A DNA stretch of 64,000 nt from contig NZ_ML123045.1 in NCBI RefSeq assembly GCF_003846175.1, positions 1,206,082 through 1,270,081 of the forward strand, written 5' to 3'. This DNA comes from Streptomyces sp. ADI95-17. Its GTDB lineage: Bacteria; Actinomycetota; Actinomycetes; Streptomycetales; Streptomycetaceae. A program made the translations under genes and the position numbers. Each line of letters opens with the position of its first letter. Positions within the stretch are counted from its first letter, which is position 1. The notes below the pieces were generated by a model. That model was not told the origin of the DNA and ran no database searches. It was given only the letters and a program-made list of their open reading frames with translations. This document shows, one piece after another, positions 1-7,584 of the stretch.

Positions 1-57
1 CGCGCTCGGCAGGTCCGGACAGGCGGGGTCTGCGGGTCCGGCGGGTTCGGCCTTCAT
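1..57 (-). CDS. 5' end of a divergent gene, probably a small HTH regulator (partial)
   Basis: An ATG on the minus strand at 55-57 follows a clear GAGGAG ribosome site with 7-nt spacing. Nineteen codons are visible before the window edge, starting MKAEPAGPADPACPDLPSA. That is too little to name a family. It is transcribed divergently from an old-yellow-enzyme gene across about 150 bp holding palindromes. In actinomycetes such a gene is often an HxlR- or MarR-type repressor, so that is the guess, from context only. Confidence 0.5.
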   Translation of the reverse strand, partial: MKAEPAGPADPACPDLPSA

Positions 58-131
58 GGGGTGACTCCTCGGGGCGACGCTCCGGACCCGGCTCCGATGC
101 CGGGCTCCGGCGGCTTTCCACCCACTTTACA

Positions 132-186
132 TTGGCCGGCCAAGTAATGGGTTACAGTGGCGTCGGCGCAGATAATTGGCCGACCA
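132..186. promoter_or_regulatory. Operator-like palindromes in the divergent intergenic region
   Basis: TTGGCCGGCCAA (132-143) is a perfect 12-bp palindrome. A degenerate second copy, TTGGCCGACCA, lies at 176-186. Between them GTAA-TGGG-TTAC (144-155) forms a further inverted repeat. The region separates the divergent genes and is the obvious place for autoregulatory binding by the upstream-encoded regulator. No protein-DNA assignment can be made from sequence alone. Confidence 0.4.
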
Positions 187-208
187 CATAAATAGTCCGG
201 GAGTCCCC

Positions 209-1318
209 ATGACCACCGCATTCGACCCCATCGCCCTGTCCGGCACCCGGCTCGCCAACCGCATCGCGATGGCTCCGATGACCCGCAGCCGCGCCGGTGA
301 GGGCGGCACCGCCACGGATCTCGTCGCCGAGTACTACGCCCAGCGCGCCTCGGCGGGCCTCATCATCACGGAGGGCGTCCAGCCGTCGGTGGTGGGCCAG
401 GGCTACCCCTCCACCCCCGGGCTGCACAGCGCGGAGCAGGTCGCCTCCTGGCGCAAGGTCACCGACGCGGTGCACGCGGCGGGCGGCCGGATCTTCGCCC
501 AGCTGATGCACGCGGGCCGGATCGGCCACCCGGACCTGCTGCCGGACGGGCTGACCCCGGTCAGCGCGTCAGCGGTCAGGCCCGCCGGCCAGCTCTTCAC
601 CGGCACGGGCATGGCGGACTTCACCACCCCGCGCGAACTGACCGGCGACGAGGTCCGGCAGACCGTCGCCGACTTCGCGGCGGCCGCCCGCAACGCGATC
701 GACGCCGGCTTCGACGGGGTCGAGCTGCACGGCGCCAACGGCTACCTCATCCACCAGTTCCTCGCCCCCAACACCAACCTGCGCGACGACGAGTGGGGCG
801 GCTCGGACGAGGCCCGCATCCGGTTCGCCGTCGAGGTGGTCAAGGCCGTCGCCGCCGAGATCGGCGCGGTGCGGACCGGGCTGCGGATCTCGCCGGGAAA
901 CCCGTACAACGACATCGACGAGCCCGCACCGGACGCCGTCTACACCGCGCTGGTACGGGAGATAGAGCCGCTCGGCCTCGCCTACCTGCACGTCCTGGAG
1001 GCGGTGCAGATCCGCGAACTGACCCTCGCGCTGCGCAAGCAGTTCTCCGGCACCTTCGTCCTCAGCGCGCTGACGGACGGGCCGACCGGACCGGACGACC
1101 ACTCGTTGGTCGACGACGGGCTCGCCGACATCATCGCGTACGGCGCCCTGTTCATCGCCAACCCGGACCTGCCGGCCCGGCTGAAGGCCGGCGGCCCGTT
1201 CAACACCCCGGACCCGTCGACGTTCTTCGGCGGGGGCGCGAAGGGGTACGTCGACTACCCGGCGCTGGACGACGTCCAGGTCCAGGCCGTTCAGGAACAG
1301 GGTGGTGGCGTCGGCTGA
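209..1318 (+). CDS. Old yellow enzyme family NADH:flavin oxidoreductase / alkene reductase
   Basis: A 369-residue TIM-barrel FMN enzyme of the OYE family, which reduces activated C=C bonds of enals and enones with NAD(P)H. The N-terminus (FDPIALSGTRLANRIAMAPM) is typical. The substrate-anchoring pair is visible as H174 and N177 in ELHGANGYLIHQF, followed by the family stretch around NLRDDEWGGS. The ATG at 209 is preferred over an in-frame ATG at 176 because the protein then begins at the family position; 176 would add 11 unrelated residues. It sits alone, divergent from a partial regulator with palindromes between. Substrate unknown; a detoxification role is likely. Confidence 0.9.
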   Translation: MTTAFDPIALSGTRLANRIAMAPMTRSRAGEGGTATDLVAEYYAQRASAGLIITEGVQPSVVGQGYPSTPGLHSAEQVASWRKVTDAVHAAGGRIFAQLMHAGRIGHPDLLPDGLTPVSASAVRPAGQLFTGTGMADFTTPRELTGDEVRQTVADFAAAARNAIDAGFDGVELHGANGYLIHQFLAPNTNLRDDEWGGSDEARIRFAVEVVKAVAAEIGAVRTGLRISPGNPYNDIDEPAPDAVYTALVREIEPLGLAYLHVLEAVQIRELTLALRKQFSGTFVLSALTDGPTGPDDHSLVDDGLADIIAYGALFIANPDLPARLKAGGPFNTPDPSTFFGGGAKGYVDYPALDDVQVQAVQEQGGGVG

Positions 1319-1404
1319 GGTGAGGTCGACGGCCGTCGAAGCGGGAACGAGCCGTCGAATCGGGAACGAGGGGGAAGCTGCCGGGGCGCGAACTCGGGGG
1401 CCTT

Positions 1405-1508
1405 TTTTGGGGGCTCATCCGGTGCTTCACCCAGCGGGCGAGTTCCTCGTCCATCGCCCGGACGAGTCCCCGGGCGGCCAGCTTGTCCAGGATCTGCTGA
1501 TGCTTCAC
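1405..1508 (-). pseudogene. Short coding-like remnant, unidentified
   Basis: On the minus strand from a GTG at 1506-1508, about 34 codons read VKHQQILDKLAARGLV and continue RAMDEELARWVKHRM. GC at third positions is about 90% and the composition is amphipathic and helical. The frame then runs into an A6 tract and becomes proline/arginine-rich nonsense antisense to the OYE gene, with no nearby stop. This looks like the relic of a longer gene or a frameshifted small gene. No family recognised and no good ribosome site. Confidence 0.25.
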
Positions 1509-1566
1509 GGCACCGATTCCCGCAACATCCCGGACCGGGCCGCCCGCGGGGCCCGCCGCTCCTGGA

Positions 1567-2592
1567 CTATTCCCGGCCGGACTCGTCCAGCGGGGCGCTG
1601 CGCCACTTCCACGAGGTGACGCGCGGGTGGCCGGGCAGCTCGCCGCGGCCGGTCGCCCAGAGCAGTACGGCCCACCGGTCGGCGTCCTTCGGGGCGTCCG
1701 GGAACAGCCGGGCCAGCGCCCGGTCGCAGATGCCGGCGGGCGGGGTCCAGCCGCCCCCCAGGCCCGCGGTGATGTCGTGCGCGTGCAGCAGGGTCTCCAC
1801 GACCCCCATCGCGGCGAAGCCCTCCGGGTCGGACACCCCGTAGGAGTGGTACGCGCGGAGTCCGGGCGGGGCCGTCCGCACCATCGATTCGAGCAGCGCG
1901 CCGCATGCCTCCAACGTCCGCAAGAGCCCCGCGGTTCCGGCCGACCGGTCCGCGAAGACCGCGTTCTTCGGACCGCCCTCACGGTCGGCGCTCCAGCGGT
2001 ACGGGACGTAAGCGTCCAGTGGCGGCTGCCGCAGGCCCAGCTGGGCCGCATAGGAGAACAGGTCGTCGCTCAGATGCTCGGCGGTCTCCCAGCAGGTCCA
2101 CTCCAGCGTCCCCGCCGGGGCGTGCCAGTCGTCCCCCGGGTACTCCCGGAGCGCGGCGATCGCGAGACGTACCGCGGTGGTCACGTCGTCCGCCGTGACC
2201 GGCAGCCGGGCCCCGGTCAGGGCCGCCCGCTCCGCCGCACCGCACTCGACGCAGAACTCGTTGCCCTCGGGGTCGCCGAGCGTCGCCCAGCCCCGCCCGT
2301 TCGGTTTGCGGTGGTCGGCGACGAGGGTGGCGCCCAGGCCGAGCAGCCGCTCGACCTCCTCGTCCCTGGTCCGGTCCTGAGGCTGGATGTCCAGGTGGAC
2401 GCGGTTCTTGCCGTTCCTGGGCTCCGGCACCCGGATGAAGAGCAGCGCGGCACCGGGGGATTCGAGGAGCACCTCGGGATCACCGGGGGCGTCCTGGCCG
2501 GAGACCGGGGCGTCGAGCACCCCGGACCAGAAGCGGGCGAGTCCGTAGGGGTCGGAGCAGTCGATGGTGATGTGCCGTACGAGTGAGGTCAT
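1567..2592 (-). CDS. VOC (glyoxalase-like) domain fused to a DinB/maleylpyruvate-isomerase-like domain
   Basis: 341 residues with two recognisable halves. Residues 1-120 are a VOC fold of the actinobacterial glyoxalase-like type (HITIDCSDPYGLARFW near the start, HLDIQP and LGDPEGNEFCV later). Residues about 135-341 resemble the mycothiol-dependent DinB-like domain family, including the WTCWETAEHLSDDL helix. The start ATG at 2592 follows AAGGTAAGG. VOC proteins are metal-dependent enzymes or drug-binding proteins; DinB-like proteins act with mycothiol. A joint role in electrophile detoxification is inference. It is transcribed alone, converging on the OYE gene. Confidence 0.75.
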   Translation of the reverse strand: MTSLVRHITIDCSDPYGLARFWSGVLDAPVSGQDAPGDPEVLLESPGAALLFIRVPEPRNGKNRVHLDIQPQDRTRDEEVERLLGLGATLVADHRKPNGRGWATLGDPEGNEFCVECGAAERAALTGARLPVTADDVTTAVRLAIAALREYPGDDWHAPAGTLEWTCWETAEHLSDDLFSYAAQLGLRQPPLDAYVPYRWSADREGGPKNAVFADRSAGTAGLLRTLEACGALLESMVRTAPPGLRAYHSYGVSDPEGFAAMGVVETLLHAHDITAGLGGGWTPPAGICDRALARLFPDAPKDADRWAVLLWATGRGELPGHPRVTSWKWRSAPLDESGRE

Positions 2593-2690
2593 GGGCCTTA
2601 CCTTCGCCGTCGGCCTCCGTTCCGGTCCAGCGATTTCGGGGCCGGCGGGGCGGAGCGACGAATACCGCTCCGCTCCGCCGGCGGGTCACC

Positions 2691-3584
2691 TCAGCGCACC
2701 GGGGTGAAGTCCCTCGCCCCGATGAACTCCGGGCGCCGCGCCGGTGCCGCGAACGGCTCCTCGGCGGCGTTGTCCACGCTGTTGAAGACGATGAAGACGT
2801 TGCTGCGCGGGTACGGGGTGATGTTGTCGCCCGAGCCGTGCATGCAGTTGCAGTCGAACCAGGTCGCCGAACCCGCCTTGCCCGTGAAGAGCTTGATGCC
2901 GTGCCGGTCGGCCATCTTCGTCAGGGCCTCGTCGGACGGGGTTCCGGCGTCCTGCATCTTCAGGGACTTCTTGTAGTTGTCCCTGGGCGTCTCGCCCGCG
3001 CAGCCGAGGAACGACTTGTGCGAACCGGGCATGATCATCAGCCCGCCGTTGGTGTCGTGGTTCTCGGTCAGTGCGATCGACACGGACACCGCCCGCATGT
3101 TCGGCAGCCCGTCCTCGGCGTGCCAGGTCTCGAAGTCCGAGTGCCAGTAGAACCCCGAGGCGCCGAAGCCCGGCTTGACGTTGATCCGGGACTGGTGGAC
3201 GTACACGTCCGAGCCGAGGATCTGCCGGGCCCGGCCCACCACCCGTTCGTCGGCGACCAGCCGGGCGAAGACCTCGCTGATCCGGTGGACCTCGAAGACC
3301 GACCGCACCTTCTGCGACTTCGGCTCTATGATCGAGCGCTCGTCGGCCCGCACCGCCGGATCGGCGATCAGCCGGTCCAGTTCGGAGTGGTAGACGGCGA
3401 CCTCGTCGGGGGTGATGAGCTGGTCGACGGTGAGGAAGCCGTCGCGCTCGAAGCCCTGGAGGTCCCGCACCGCCACCGGGCCGGGGGCACCGGGCGGCGA
3501 CCAGATCACCGGGTCCTGGCGAGGGGTGGTCATCTCGGCTGTGCCGCGCGTGGGGTACAGATCGGTGCGTACATCGGTGGTCAT
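2691..3584 (-). CDS. ectD: Ectoine hydroxylase EctD
   Basis: 297 residues, the usual EctD length. It is an Fe(II)/2-oxoglutarate dioxygenase of the phytanoyl-CoA hydroxylase superfamily that converts ectoine to 5-hydroxyectoine. The HSDFETWHAEDGLPNMRAVS segment carries the first metal-binding His and Asp, and a later His lies in the MHGSGDNITP stretch. The ATG follows GGAGGG with normal spacing. It is the last gene of ectABCD, 3 bp after ectC, so it is probably translated from the same transcript. Its presence means the strain should make hydroxyectoine as well as ectoine. Confidence 0.95.
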   Translation of the reverse strand: MTTDVRTDLYPTRGTAEMTTPRQDPVIWSPPGAPGPVAVRDLQGFERDGFLTVDQLITPDEVAVYHSELDRLIADPAVRADERSIIEPKSQKVRSVFEVHRISEVFARLVADERVVGRARQILGSDVYVHQSRINVKPGFGASGFYWHSDFETWHAEDGLPNMRAVSVSIALTENHDTNGGLMIMPGSHKSFLGCAGETPRDNYKKSLKMQDAGTPSDEALTKMADRHGIKLFTGKAGSATWFDCNCMHGSGDNITPYPRSNVFIVFNSVDNAAEEPFAAPARRPEFIGARDFTPVR

Positions 3585-3587
3585 GGT

Positions 3588-3986
3588 TCAGCCCTCCTCG
3601 GTCAGCAGCGGGTAGACGCCGCTCTCGTCGTGTTCCTCCCGCCCGGTGACCGGCGGGTTGAAGACACAGACGCAGCGGAAGTCGGTCTTCGGGCGCATGG
3701 TGTGCCGCTCGTGACCGTCCAGCAGGTACATCGTGCCCGGGGTGATCCAGTACTTCTCGCCGGTCTCGTCGTCCGTGAGCTCGGCCTCGCCCTCGACGCA
3801 CAGGACGGCCTCGATGTGGTTCGCGTACCACATCGACGTCTCGGTGCCCGCGTACATCGTGGTCTCGTGGAGCGAGAAGCCCACCTTCTCCCGGGCGAGC
3901 ACGATGCGCTTGCTCTCCCAGGTGCCGGAAGCGGCCTTCACATGCCGGTCGGTGTTCTCGATGTCACTGAACGATCGGACGATCAC
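3588..3986 (-). CDS. ectC: Ectoine synthase EctC
   Basis: 132-residue cupin enzyme that cyclises N-gamma-acetyl-2,4-diaminobutyrate to ectoine, the last step of ectoine synthesis in the cytoplasm. The cupin core is visible ([20 protein letters not shown] then [14 protein letters not shown]), including the His residues expected at the metal site. The start is GTG ([16 protein letters not shown]), the normal family N-terminus. It lies 114 bp after ectB and 3 bp before ectD. The ribosome site is weak (GAAAGG about 13 nt upstream). Confidence 0.96.
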   Translation of the reverse strand: MIVRSFSDIENTDRHVKAASGTWESKRIVLAREKVGFSLHETTMYAGTETSMWYANHIEAVLCVEGEAELTDDETGEKYWITPGTMYLLDGHERHTMRPKTDFRCVCVFNPPVTGREEHDESGVYPLLTEEG

Positions 3987-4100
3987 GGTGGGTCGGTGCC
4001 TTTCTCTCTGCGGTGTCCTCCGCCGTGGTGTGCTCCACCGCGGCGACTTCCGCTGTGCGGTTTCTCGTCGGGGCCCGCTTCGGCGGCGGGCCGGGGTGGC

Positions 4101-5369
4101 TCAGGCGGTGTCGCGGACCGCGCGGGCCAGCGTGCGCAGGCCCTCGTCCAGCTCGTCGGGGGTGGCGATCAGCGGCGGCAGTAGCTTCACGACCTCGCTG
4201 CGCGGGCCGGAGGTCTCCACCAACAGCCCCAGTTCGAAGGCGCGGGCGCAGATCGCGGCGGCGCGTGCCTCGTCCGTGAACTCCACTCCCCAGACCAGGC
4301 CCCGGCCCCGGTACCGCGCGCCGAGAGCGGTGTGCTCGTCGCAGATCGAGAGCAGCGCCTGCTCTACCTGCTCGCCCCGGGCCAGGGTCTGCTTCTCCAT
4401 CTGGCCGTCCGCCCAGTAGGCGTCCAGCGCGGCGGCGGCCGTGACGAACGCCGGGTTGTTGCCGCGGAAGGTGCCGTTGTGCTCGCCCGGCCCCCAGATG
4501 TCCAGCTCCGGGTTGAACAGGCAGAGGGACATGGGCAGTCCGTAGCCGCTGATGGACTTCGACAGGGTCACGATGTCGGGGACGATGCCGGCCTCCTCGA
4601 ACGAGAAGAACGACCCGGTGCGTCCGCAGCCCATCTGGATGTCGTCGACGATCAGGAGCATGTCGCGGCGGTGGCACAGATCGGCCAGCGCCCGCAGCCA
4701 CTCGGGGCGCGCCACGTTGATGCCGCCCTCGCCCTGGACGGTCTCGACGATCACGGCGGCGGGCTTGTTGAGCCCGGAGCCCTGGTCCTCCAGGAGCCGT
4801 TCGAACCAGAGGAAGTCGGGCACCTGGCCGTCGAGGTAGTTGTCGAACGGCATCGGGGTGCCGTGCACGAGCGGGATGCCGGCGCCGGCCCGCTTGAAGG
4901 CGTTGCCGGTGACGGCGAGCGAGCCGAGCGACATGCCGTGGAAGGCGTTGGTGAACGACACGATGGACTCGCGCCCCTTCACCTTGCGGGCCAGCTTCAG
5001 CGCCGCCTCGACCGCGTTGGTGCCGGTCGGGCCGGGGAACATCACCTTGTACGGGAGATCGCGCGGGCGCAGCACGTTGTTCTGGAAGGACTCCAGGAAG
5101 GTGCGCTTGGCCGTGGTGGCCATGTCCAGGCCGTGGGTGATGCCGTCGCGTTCGATGTAGTCGATCAGCGCGCGTTTCAGCACCGGGTTGTTGTGGCCGT
5201 AGTTGAGCGACCCCGCACCGGCGAAGAAGTCGAGGTAGCTGTGGCCGTCCTCGTCGGTCAGCCGGGCGCCCTGCGCACGGTCGAACACGGCGGGCCAGCC
5301 GCGGCAGTAGCTCCGTACCTCCGACTCCAGGGTCTCGAAGACGCTCAGCGCGGGCGGGGTGATGGTCAC
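4101..5369 (-). CDS. ectB: Diaminobutyrate--2-oxoglutarate transaminase EctB
   Basis: 422-residue class III PLP aminotransferase converting aspartate-4-semialdehyde and glutamate to 2,4-diaminobutyrate, the first ectoine step. Family features include DEDGHSYLDFFAGAGSLNYG, GPTGTNAVEAALKLAR and the PLP-lysine region TLSKSISGYGLP. The GTG at 5367-5369 (TITPPALSVFETLESEVRS) is chosen because AGGAGA lies 6 nt upstream and the N-terminus matches EctB. A TTG 18 nt further upstream is open but has no ribosome site. It follows ectA by 112 bp. Confidence 0.95.
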   Translation of the reverse strand: MTITPPALSVFETLESEVRSYCRGWPAVFDRAQGARLTDEDGHSYLDFFAGAGSLNYGHNNPVLKRALIDYIERDGITHGLDMATTAKRTFLESFQNNVLRPRDLPYKVMFPGPTGTNAVEAALKLARKVKGRESIVSFTNAFHGMSLGSLAVTGNAFKRAGAGIPLVHGTPMPFDNYLDGQVPDFLWFERLLEDQGSGLNKPAAVIVETVQGEGGINVARPEWLRALADLCHRRDMLLIVDDIQMGCGRTGSFFSFEEAGIVPDIVTLSKSISGYGLPMSLCLFNPELDIWGPGEHNGTFRGNNPAFVTAAAALDAYWADGQMEKQTLARGEQVEQALLSICDEHTALGARYRGRGLVWGVEFTDEARAAAICARAFELGLLVETSGPRSEVVKLLPPLIATPDELDEGLRTLARAVRDTA

Positions 5370-5481
5370 AGGGGATCTCCTGCTCAAGAGGGGGGTGGGC
5401 GGCGGTGCGGGCGTGCTCGGGCGTGGCGGCGCCCCGTCGGTCCGGGCCGGGACGTACGGGTGTGGCGGTGGCCGGGCGGGC

Positions 5482-6012
5482 TCAGGCGTGGAACGGGCCG
5501 ATGCGGTACAGGACTTCGGACAGGTGGTCGCCCTCGGGGAACAGCCCGCCGTCGAAGAGCACCTCGCGGTCCAGGGCCACGTCGTGGCGCTGCGCGTAGG
5601 AGGTGAACAGCCGGTCCGACGCGGTGTTGTCCGGGGTGATGGTCGTCTCGACCGAGGCCAGGCCCTGTGCGGCGGCGACCCGGGAGGTCAGTGCGTCCAG
5701 CAGCTTTCCGGCGAGCCCCGCCCCGCGGTGGGCGTGGTCGACGGCCACCTGCCAGACGACGAGCGTCCCGGGACGGTCCGGCCGTACGTACCCCGTCACG
5801 AAGGCGACGGGCTCACCGGTCTCGCCCCGGGCGACCACGGAGGTCGCCGCGAAGTCACGGCACCACAGCAGGTAGCTGTACGAGGAGTTGAGGTCCAGGA
5901 CCTCGGAGTCGCGGGCGATGCGCCAGATCGCGGCCCCGTCCTCCACTCGTGGGGTGTCGATGGTGATGAATTCGTTTTGGGCACTTGCAAAATCTGCTGG
6001 TGCGGCGGTCAT
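5482..6012 (-). CDS. ectA: L-2,4-diaminobutyrate N-gamma-acetyltransferase EctA
   Basis: 176-residue GNAT acetyltransferase making N-gamma-acetyldiaminobutyrate, the second ectoine step. Family sequence runs from IDTPRVEDGAAIWRIARDSE through LNSSYSYLLWCRDFAATSVV, with the acetyl-CoA loop near VDHAHRGAGLAGKLLD. The ATG at 6010-6012 gives the usual EctA N-terminus (MTAAPADFAS); an in-frame ATG at 6090 would add 26 atypical residues. No clear ribosome site precedes it, and the leader is unusually AT-rich. It heads the operon, so the promoter should lie in the adjacent AT-rich region. Confidence 0.94.
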   Translation of the reverse strand: MTAAPADFASAQNEFITIDTPRVEDGAAIWRIARDSEVLDLNSSYSYLLWCRDFAATSVVARGETGEPVAFVTGYVRPDRPGTLVVWQVAVDHAHRGAGLAGKLLDALTSRVAAAQGLASVETTITPDNTASDRLFTSYAQRHDVALDREVLFDGGLFPEGDHLSEVLYRIGPFHA

Positions 6013-6282
6013 GCAAATTGAATTTACCCAGCAAATTTCCAAATTGCATCGAGGAGAAGGGTTGGGCGGGATGGTCTTCTGTGTTATCACGCGGGCGCGT
6101 GCCCCGGCGCGATCGGACCGCGATTTCTTACGTTTTGGTGGCTATTTATCCGGCATAACGGTCGTGATGTGGAGTCGGTCACATGGTTGTAACTCTCGGG
6201 CGACGCAACGGAATTGTGTGGTTCGGGTCCGCGCGGAGACTCTGGGAACTCGGGTGTTTAGGGTTCGGGAAACCGGGCAGAA
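6013..6282 (-). promoter_or_regulatory. AT-rich upstream region of ectABCD
   Basis: No gene is seen here. The first 40 bp upstream of ectA are strikingly AT-rich and hold repeats: GCAAATT occurs twice (from about 6013 and 6030) followed by AAATTGC, forming direct and inverted arrangements that could bind a regulator. Further out there is moderately AT-rich sequence around 6125-6190 that could hold a promoter, but no convincing -35/-10 pair stands out. Ectoine operons are typically osmotically and thermally induced; the element responsible here cannot be identified by eye. Confidence 0.35.
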
Positions 6283-6324
6283 GAATGCGGGGAGCTGCTC
6301 TGAATAAAGCAGCTCCCCGCATTC
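6283..6324 (-). terminator. Strong hairpin after the aminotransferase gene
   Basis: A perfect 17-bp stem (GAATGCGGGGAGCTGCT at 6283-6299 with its complement at 6308-6324) and an 8-nt loop. There is no T-tract, as is common in Streptomyces. It lies 27 bp beyond the stop of the minus-strand aminotransferase and isolates it from the ectA promoter. Confidence 0.8.
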
Positions 6325-6350
6325 GGAAGATATTGGCGCCCGGCCCGGAT

Positions 6351-7457
6351 TTATTCGCTCGGCCAGGTTTCCGAAACGGCCTTGCGGGCAGCTTCGAAGT
6401 CGACCTGCCGGCCCGTATCGGCCAGCGCCGCCCCCAGAGCCGCGAGCGAGGACCGCACCGCGCCCCGCGTCGCATCCACACCGTAGTGATTGACCCGGAT
6501 CATCTCCTTGGACAGCGCACCCCCGCCCGCGATCAGCGGCAGCGAGGGGTCGGCCGCGAGCGCCCGCGCGACCAGCTCGGCGGCGTCGACCCCCTCCGGG
6601 GCGCGCAGCGTCGTCGCGACCGGCGCCGCCTCCGCGGCCTCGTGGACGTACGGCGAGAGGCCGCCGCCGAGCGCCACCGCACCGGCCCGCGTCGCCGCGG
6701 CGGCCGCGGCGTGACGTGCCATCAGCGCGTCCAGTCCCTCGGTCTCGATCCGCTCCACACAGGCCTCCAGCGCCAGCATCTCCAGCTGGGCCGGCGCGTG
6801 CAGCAGGGCCTTGCGGCCGCCGTCGATCCAGCGCTCCTTCCAGTCCAGCAGCGAGAGGTAGGAACGGCGCGGAGCCTCGGGGTTGGCGGCGATCCGCTCC
6901 CAGGCGCGCTCGCTCACCGACACCGCGGACACCCCGGCCGGGCCGCCCATCGCCTTCTGCGCGCCGATCACACAGAGGTCGACGCCCCACGCGTCCGGCA
7001 GCAGCGGCTCGGCACCCACCGAGGCGACGGCGTCCAGCATGAACAGCGCCCCGTGCGAACGGACCACCTCGCCGATCTCGGCGACCGGATTGGTGTTGCC
7101 GGTCGCCGCCTCCGCGTGGACCAGGGAGACGAAGTCGATCTCCGGGTGCTCGGCCAGCGCCCGCGCGACCTGGTCGGCGGTGACCGCGGTGTGGAACGGA
7201 ACGGCGAGATCGACGACATGGGCACCGCAGTCCCGCAGCCAGTTGCCGAAGGTCTGCCCGTACGGACCGGTGACGACGTTCAGCGCGGTCGAGCCGGGCC
7301 GGGCGCCGCCCCGGATGCAGCCTTCGAGGGGGAGCAGTGCCTCGCCCTGCATGATGACGACGTCCTGCTCGGTGGCGAGGAGGCCGGCCACCCGCTTCTC
7401 GATGGCCGCGAAGTGCGCGGCGGTGAGCGGGGCGAGGTCGAGGAAGGGGTGCGTCAC
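6351..7457 (-). CDS. PLP-dependent aminotransferase, alanine/serine/ureidoglycine-glyoxylate type
   Basis: 368 residues, class V aminotransferase fold. The cofactor lysine lies in VIGAQKAMGGPAG, matching the QK-x-x-GGP-x-G pattern of the alanine-glyoxylate, serine-glyoxylate and ureidoglycine-glyoxylate (PucG) aminotransferases. The VNHYG motif near the C-terminus is also typical. The GTG start at 7455-7457 (VTHPFLDLAPLTAAHF) follows GAAGAG; the open frame upstream runs through the divergent promoter and looks non-coding. It is divergent from an amidohydrolase gene. Substrate uncertain; a purine-catabolic role would need pathway partners, which are not adjacent. Confidence 0.85.
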   Translation of the reverse strand: MTHPFLDLAPLTAAHFAAIEKRVAGLLATEQDVVIMQGEALLPLEGCIRGGARPGSTALNVVTGPYGQTFGNWLRDCGAHVVDLAVPFHTAVTADQVARALAEHPEIDFVSLVHAEAATGNTNPVAEIGEVVRSHGALFMLDAVASVGAEPLLPDAWGVDLCVIGAQKAMGGPAGVSAVSVSERAWERIAANPEAPRRSYLSLLDWKERWIDGGRKALLHAPAQLEMLALEACVERIETEGLDALMARHAAAAAATRAGAVALGGGLSPYVHEAAEAAPVATTLRAPEGVDAAELVARALAADPSLPLIAGGGALSKEMIRVNHYGVDATRGAVRSSLAALGAALADTGRQVDFEAARKAVSETWPSE

Positions 7458-7584
7458 GGTGGTGCTCTCTTCGGGTCGGATCGGGTCGGTGCGCGGTGTC
7501 GCGTACGGGCGGTGCTTCCGTCGAAGCGTACCCAGGGCCGTGAGGGGAGCCGGGGCCCGTACGCCGCCTCGTACAGTGCTGCCC

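Noticed and set aside
1396..1428. T6 tract as a terminator for the OYE gene
   Set aside because: The flanking CTCGGGGG and GGGGGCTC are a mirror repeat, not an inverted repeat, so no hairpin forms before the T-run.
2583..4184. 533-codon open frame on the plus strand
   Set aside because: It is antisense to ectD and ectC, Arg/Pro/Val-rich and without domain sense; a typical high-GC shadow frame.
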